A DNA stretch of 7,884 bases, taken from the NCBI GenBank assembly GCA_910577655.1, contig CAJTOW010000155.1:1-7884 (forward strand). Reading direction: 5' to 3'. Below, piece by piece: positions 6,064 to 7,884 of the stretch. Position 1 is the stretch's first letter, and the number at the start of each line of letters is the position of its first letter. Source of the stretch: an uncultured Lachnospiraceae bacterium (GTDB lineage: Bacteria > Bacillota > Clostridia > Lachnospirales > Lachnospiraceae). The translations under genes were made by a program, and so were the position numbers. Under the pieces are notes generated by a model. The model was not told the DNA's origin, made no database searches, and worked only from the letters and a program-made list of their open reading frames with translations.

Positions 6064-6092
6064 ATTATAAGCATGATATAATAAGAAGTAAA
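6064..6092 (-). promoter_or_regulatory. Leftward promoter for the dctQMP operon
   Basis: On the minus strand, TTTACT (6092-6087) is followed after 17 bases by a perfect TATAAT (6069-6064). The -35 matches four of six consensus positions. This is the best leftward promoter in the divergent region. The -35 box lies within the AAGTAA/TTACTT dyad at 6086-6099, a plausible place for regulator control. Confidence 0.6.
6074..6082 (+). promoter_or_regulatory. Rightward extended -10 promoter for lysR
   Basis: TGATATAAT is a perfect extended -10 (TG-N-TATAAT) on the plus strand. No good -35 box lies at the normal distance, which is acceptable for extended -10 promoters. It sits between the elements of the leftward dctQ promoter, giving closely overlapping divergent promoters as is common for LysR regulators and their targets. 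It implies a lysR leader of about 265 bases that includes the 40-bp repeats. Confidence 0.5.
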
Positions 6093-6099
6093 GTTACTT
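6086..6099. promoter_or_regulatory. Dyad over the dctQ -35 box (candidate operator)
   Basis: AAGTAA (6086-6091) and TTACTT (6094-6099) form a 6-bp dyad with a two-base centre overlapping the leftward -35. A second, longer-range pairing exists: AGAAGTAAA at 6084-6092 with TTTACTTCT at 6121-6129. Either could be a binding site for the divergently encoded LysR protein. The assignment is inferred from position only. Confidence 0.35.
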
Positions 6100-6134
6100 A
6101 TAATTCTAGCAGTTAGCACTTTTACTTCTATGCT

Positions 6135-6153
6135 TTTGTGAGAATTGCACAAA
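6135..6153. promoter_or_regulatory. TTTGTG-N7-CACAAA dyad (candidate LysR site)
   Basis: A 6-bp perfect inverted repeat with a seven-base centre lies between the divergent genes. Its size and interrupted symmetry resemble LysR-type recognition sites (T-N11-A style). It lies about 85 bases upstream of the predicted dctQ start site, a little further than the typical -65 position. Confidence 0.3.
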
Positions 6154-6190
6154 TCCATAACGCAAATGTGGAACGTACACTGACAAAGAA

Positions 6191-6306
6191 ACTGGGGGCA
6201 GCCGGCAAAAACAGCTGCAAAGAGAACCAGATTGCGGGCAGCCGGCAAAAACAGCTGTAAAGAGAACCAGATTGCAGGCTGCCGGCAAAAACAGCTGTAA
6301 AGCCAG
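6191..6306. repeat. Three tandem copies of a 40-bp repeat upstream of lysR
   Basis: The repeat period is exactly 40 bases. The sequence GCCGGCAAAAACAGCTG recurs at 6201, 6241 and 6281. Copies 1 and 2 are nearly identical across the full 40 bases. Copy 3 starts with GGCTGCC in place of GGCAGCC and loses similarity after about 6302. Each copy contains two small palindromes, GCCGGC and CAGCTG. The block ends about 50 bases before the lysR start and is not credibly coding on either strand. It may be a multi-site operator, a length-variable minisatellite, or a structured leader element. Confidence 0.85.
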
Positions 6307-6343
6307 GTACCGGTAGACTCCGGGAATACATTCCCAGATTAAG

Positions 6344-6350
6344 AAGGAGG
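6344..6350 (+). promoter_or_regulatory. Strong ribosome binding site of lysR
   Basis: AAGGAGG lies six bases upstream of the ATG at 6357. It is a near-perfect Shine-Dalgarno sequence and fixes the start of the LysR gene. Confidence 0.85.
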
Positions 6351-6356
6351 ATATCT

Positions 6357-7289
6357 ATGGATTTAAAACAACTGGAATACGTAGTCGCCATCGCAGAGCA
6401 CGGCAGCATTTCCAAGGCGGCAGAGTCCCTTTATATCAGCCAGTCCGGGCTGAACCAGCAGCTGATCAAGCTGGAAAAGTCTTTAAATATCCAGCTTTTC
6501 TACAGAACCACCCATCACCTGGAACTGACCCAGGCCGGGAAGATCTATGTGAAGAATGCCAGGGATATTATGACCATTAAAAAGCGGACCTACACCCAGA
6601 TCGGCGACCTGGTGGATTCCAATGCCGGTACCATTGAGCTGGGCATGACCACGGAGCACGGCAGCAATATGTTCGTGGACGTATTTCCCGAATTCAGCAA
6701 ACGCTACCCCAATGTATCCCTGAATCTCCATGAAGGTATTGTCCGCAACCAGCATGAGATGCTGCTGGCCGGACATCTGGACTTGGGACTGGTGCTGGTG
6801 AAGGAGCCGGACAAGCTGAACCTTGAATACGTGCATCTGTACAATGAACGCCTGGTTCTGGGGGTGAACCGCAGCCATCCCCTGGCACAAAAATACGGCG
6901 CACCTCCCGGCGCGCCGTTCCCTGTCATAGATCTGTCCCTGTTTTCCGGAGAACCCTTCTCCCTGATCTTCGCTGCCTCCACCCAGCGCAATACCCTCCG
7001 GCCCCATTTTGAAGCCGCCGGCTTTGAGCCCAAGCTCCTTTTCGAGACCTCCATGAACCATGTACTCAGCAAGATGGTGGCCCATGACATCTGCTGCACC
7101 ATCATCCCCCAGTCCCATGCCGGCAATCACGACCAGGTAGCCTGGTTCTACCTGACCTCCAACCCGGTCTGGGAGGTGGCCATGGTCTATAACAAAAATA
7201 ACCCGCCAAGCAAGGCGGGGTGGTACTTCATAAGGCTGGCCCAGGAGCATGGGCGGAAGATGGAGAGGCTGTTGAGCAGGCATTACTGA
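6357..7289 (+). CDS. LysR-family transcriptional regulator
   Basis: This 310-residue protein has the standard LysR length and two-domain layout. The N-terminal winged helix-turn-helix (about residues 1-60) shows the classic pattern MDLKQLEYVVAIAEHGSISKAAESL followed by YISQSGLNQQLIKLEKSLNIQLFYR. A linker helix leads to the effector-binding domain (about 90-300), which opens with the family's typical beta strand GTIELGMTTEHG. It is transcribed away from dctQMP and the amidohydrolase. LysR proteins commonly control the operon divergent to them in response to a pathway compound, so it is the probable regulator of this transporter, and probably of itself. The substrate sensed is unknown. Nothing in the protein looks truncated or unusual. 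Confidence 0.95.
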   Translation: MDLKQLEYVVAIAEHGSISKAAESLYISQSGLNQQLIKLEKSLNIQLFYRTTHHLELTQAGKIYVKNARDIMTIKKRTYTQIGDLVDSNAGTIELGMTTEHGSNMFVDVFPEFSKRYPNVSLNLHEGIVRNQHEMLLAGHLDLGLVLVKEPDKLNLEYVHLYNERLVLGVNRSHPLAQKYGAPPGAPFPVIDLSLFSGEPFSLIFAASTQRNTLRPHFEAAGFEPKLLFETSMNHVLSKMVAHDICCTIIPQSHAGNHDQVAWFYLTSNPVWEVAMVYNKNNPPSKAGWYFIRLAQEHGRKMERLLSRHY

Positions 7290-7292
7290 TTG

Positions 7293-7336
7293 GTAACAGT
7301 TCAGACGGACATCTTGCTGCCCGTCTGGACTGTTAC
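7293..7336. repeat. Strong 16-bp hairpin between converging genes
   Basis: Arms 7293-7308 and 7321-7336 pair over 16 positions with a single wobble, around a 12-base loop. It starts four bases after the lysR stop and lies 19 bases beyond the stop of the converging broken gene. There is no good T run on either side, so as a terminator it would be atypical. The outer arms match the hairpin in the dctQ leader at 5869-5899, pointing to a dispersed palindromic repeat. Confidence 0.7.
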
Positions 7337-7354
7337 ACTGATTGTGAAGAAAAA

Positions 7355-7884
7355 TTATTTCACCGGTTTTCCGGTAGATGCCAGCAGGGAAAGAACACCG
7401 TCCACCGTTTCATTCACAAAACCGGCAATCTGCCCGATAGGCATACCGGCTTCCTGCATACGGACTGCAATATTCCGCTTTTCCTCCATGCGGCCCTCGG
7501 TACGACCCTCAGCGTGACCCTCAGCGCGGCCCTCAGTACGACCCTCAGCGCGGCCCTCAGTACGGCCTTCCTGCCTCAGTTCTTCCGATCTCAATGTTAA
7601 AATTCTCCCCCCCCATAATATCACCAAGCCTTTCTCTTATTGGGTTGTCGTCGGGAATCACATATTCTGCAATTTCACTGATCAGCGCAATCATGTCAAC
7701 ATACAGTTGTGACCGTTCGTGCTCATCACTGTACCGTGCAAGCTTCTGGCTGATCTCTGTGTAATCCGCAAGCAACTGCTGAATCTTCTTTTCATTCTTT
7801 CCGCTGGTTTTCAAAAAATGTTCATATCTTAGCACTACAGCGCACATTCCGAAATTAGTCTATGTGAAACCACGGTATTCGGCT
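7355..7884 (-). pseudogene. Broken C-terminal part of an Rpn/PD-(D/E)XK transposase-like gene
   Basis: Two overlapping minus-strand frames together make one protein end. Residues from 7847 to about 7610 (ending NPIRERLGDIMGG) continue naturally into the frame running 7627-7355 (RILTLRSEELRQEGRTEGR...). The join is at an eight-G run (C8 at 7607-7614), where loss of one G would restore a single frame. Upstream, the first frame is closed by an in-frame TAG (7862-7860), yet reads AEYRGFT before it, so the gene probably once extended beyond the window. The (EGR-T/A)n tract followed by a short helical tail (MQEAGMPIGQIAGFVNET) is typical of C-termini in Rpn-family recombination-promoting nuclease/transposase-like proteins. 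The catalytic domain is not in view, so the family call is moderate. Confidence 0.6.
7494..7565 (-). repeat. 12-bp coding tandem repeat (EGR-T/A tract)
   Basis: Six 12-base units alternate between CCCTCAGCGCGG-like and CCCTCAGTACGA-like forms on the plus strand. Read on the minus strand they encode a four-residue period, (T/A)EGR. Such tracts expand and contract easily and are common in the tails of this protein type. Confidence 0.8.

Noticed and set aside
6191..6306. The tandem repeat as a CRISPR array or a small coding gene
   Set aside because: The copies are directly adjacent with no unique spacers, and no cas genes are present. Open frames through it show no ribosome binding site and merely translate the repeat.
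6483..7283. A 266-residue minus-strand open frame opposite lysR
   Set aside because: It is a shadow of the LysR gene, with no recognisable domains and no ribosome binding site. The LysR frame has a near-perfect Shine-Dalgarno sequence and clear family motifs.

Overview
The window looks like a chromosomal stretch of a gut-type clostridium, most likely Lachnospiraceae. This is inferred from strong AGGAGG-type ribosome binding sites, moderately high GC coding sequence, a DctPQM-type TRAP transporter with a lipoprotein binding component, and short palindromic intergenic repeats. No marker gene is present, so the family-level placement is tentative.

Left end (1-405): two perfect 33-bp inverted repeats (1-33 and 373-405) bracket a non-coding segment. 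The segment carries two tandem rightward sigma70-type promoters and two intrinsic terminators facing in opposite directions. Each inverted repeat contains a 9-6-9 dyad typical of a tyrosine-recombinase crossover site. A complete tyrosine recombinase gene (399-1298, minus strand) ends inside the right repeat. Together these read as a self-contained invertible promoter switch. In the orientation shown, the promoters fire into the recombinase gene on its antisense strand. After inversion they would fire leftward, out of the window, towards genes that cannot be seen here. The left repeat touches the window edge, so its full length and its target are unknown.

Middle (1461-5817, all minus strand): a transport and hydrolysis cluster in the order dctQ, dctM, dctP, amidohydrolase. 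dctQ and dctM overlap by one base and dctP follows after 53 bases. A 288-base gap holding a long fold-back repeat with 18-bp perfect ends (2627-2788) precedes a metal-dependent amidohydrolase that starts with GTG. The transporter probably imports an organic acid, possibly acylated, which the hydrolase then cleaves. The recombinase gene follows in the same direction, but it has its own ribosome binding site and probably its own promoter.

Right of the cluster (5818-7289): a 539-base divergent control region separates dctQ from a LysR-family regulator on the plus strand. It contains closely spaced divergent -10 boxes, several palindromes, a roughly 240-base structured leader for dctQ, and three tandem copies of a 40-bp repeat in the probable lysR leader. 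The LysR protein is the natural candidate regulator of the transporter operon.

Right end (7290-7884): a strong hairpin, whose arms match a hairpin in the dctQ leader, sits between lysR and a converging broken gene. That gene has a C-terminal (EGR-T/A)n tail like those of Rpn/PD-(D/E)XK-type transposase-related proteins. It is disrupted by a frameshift at an eight-G run and by an in-frame stop near the window edge.
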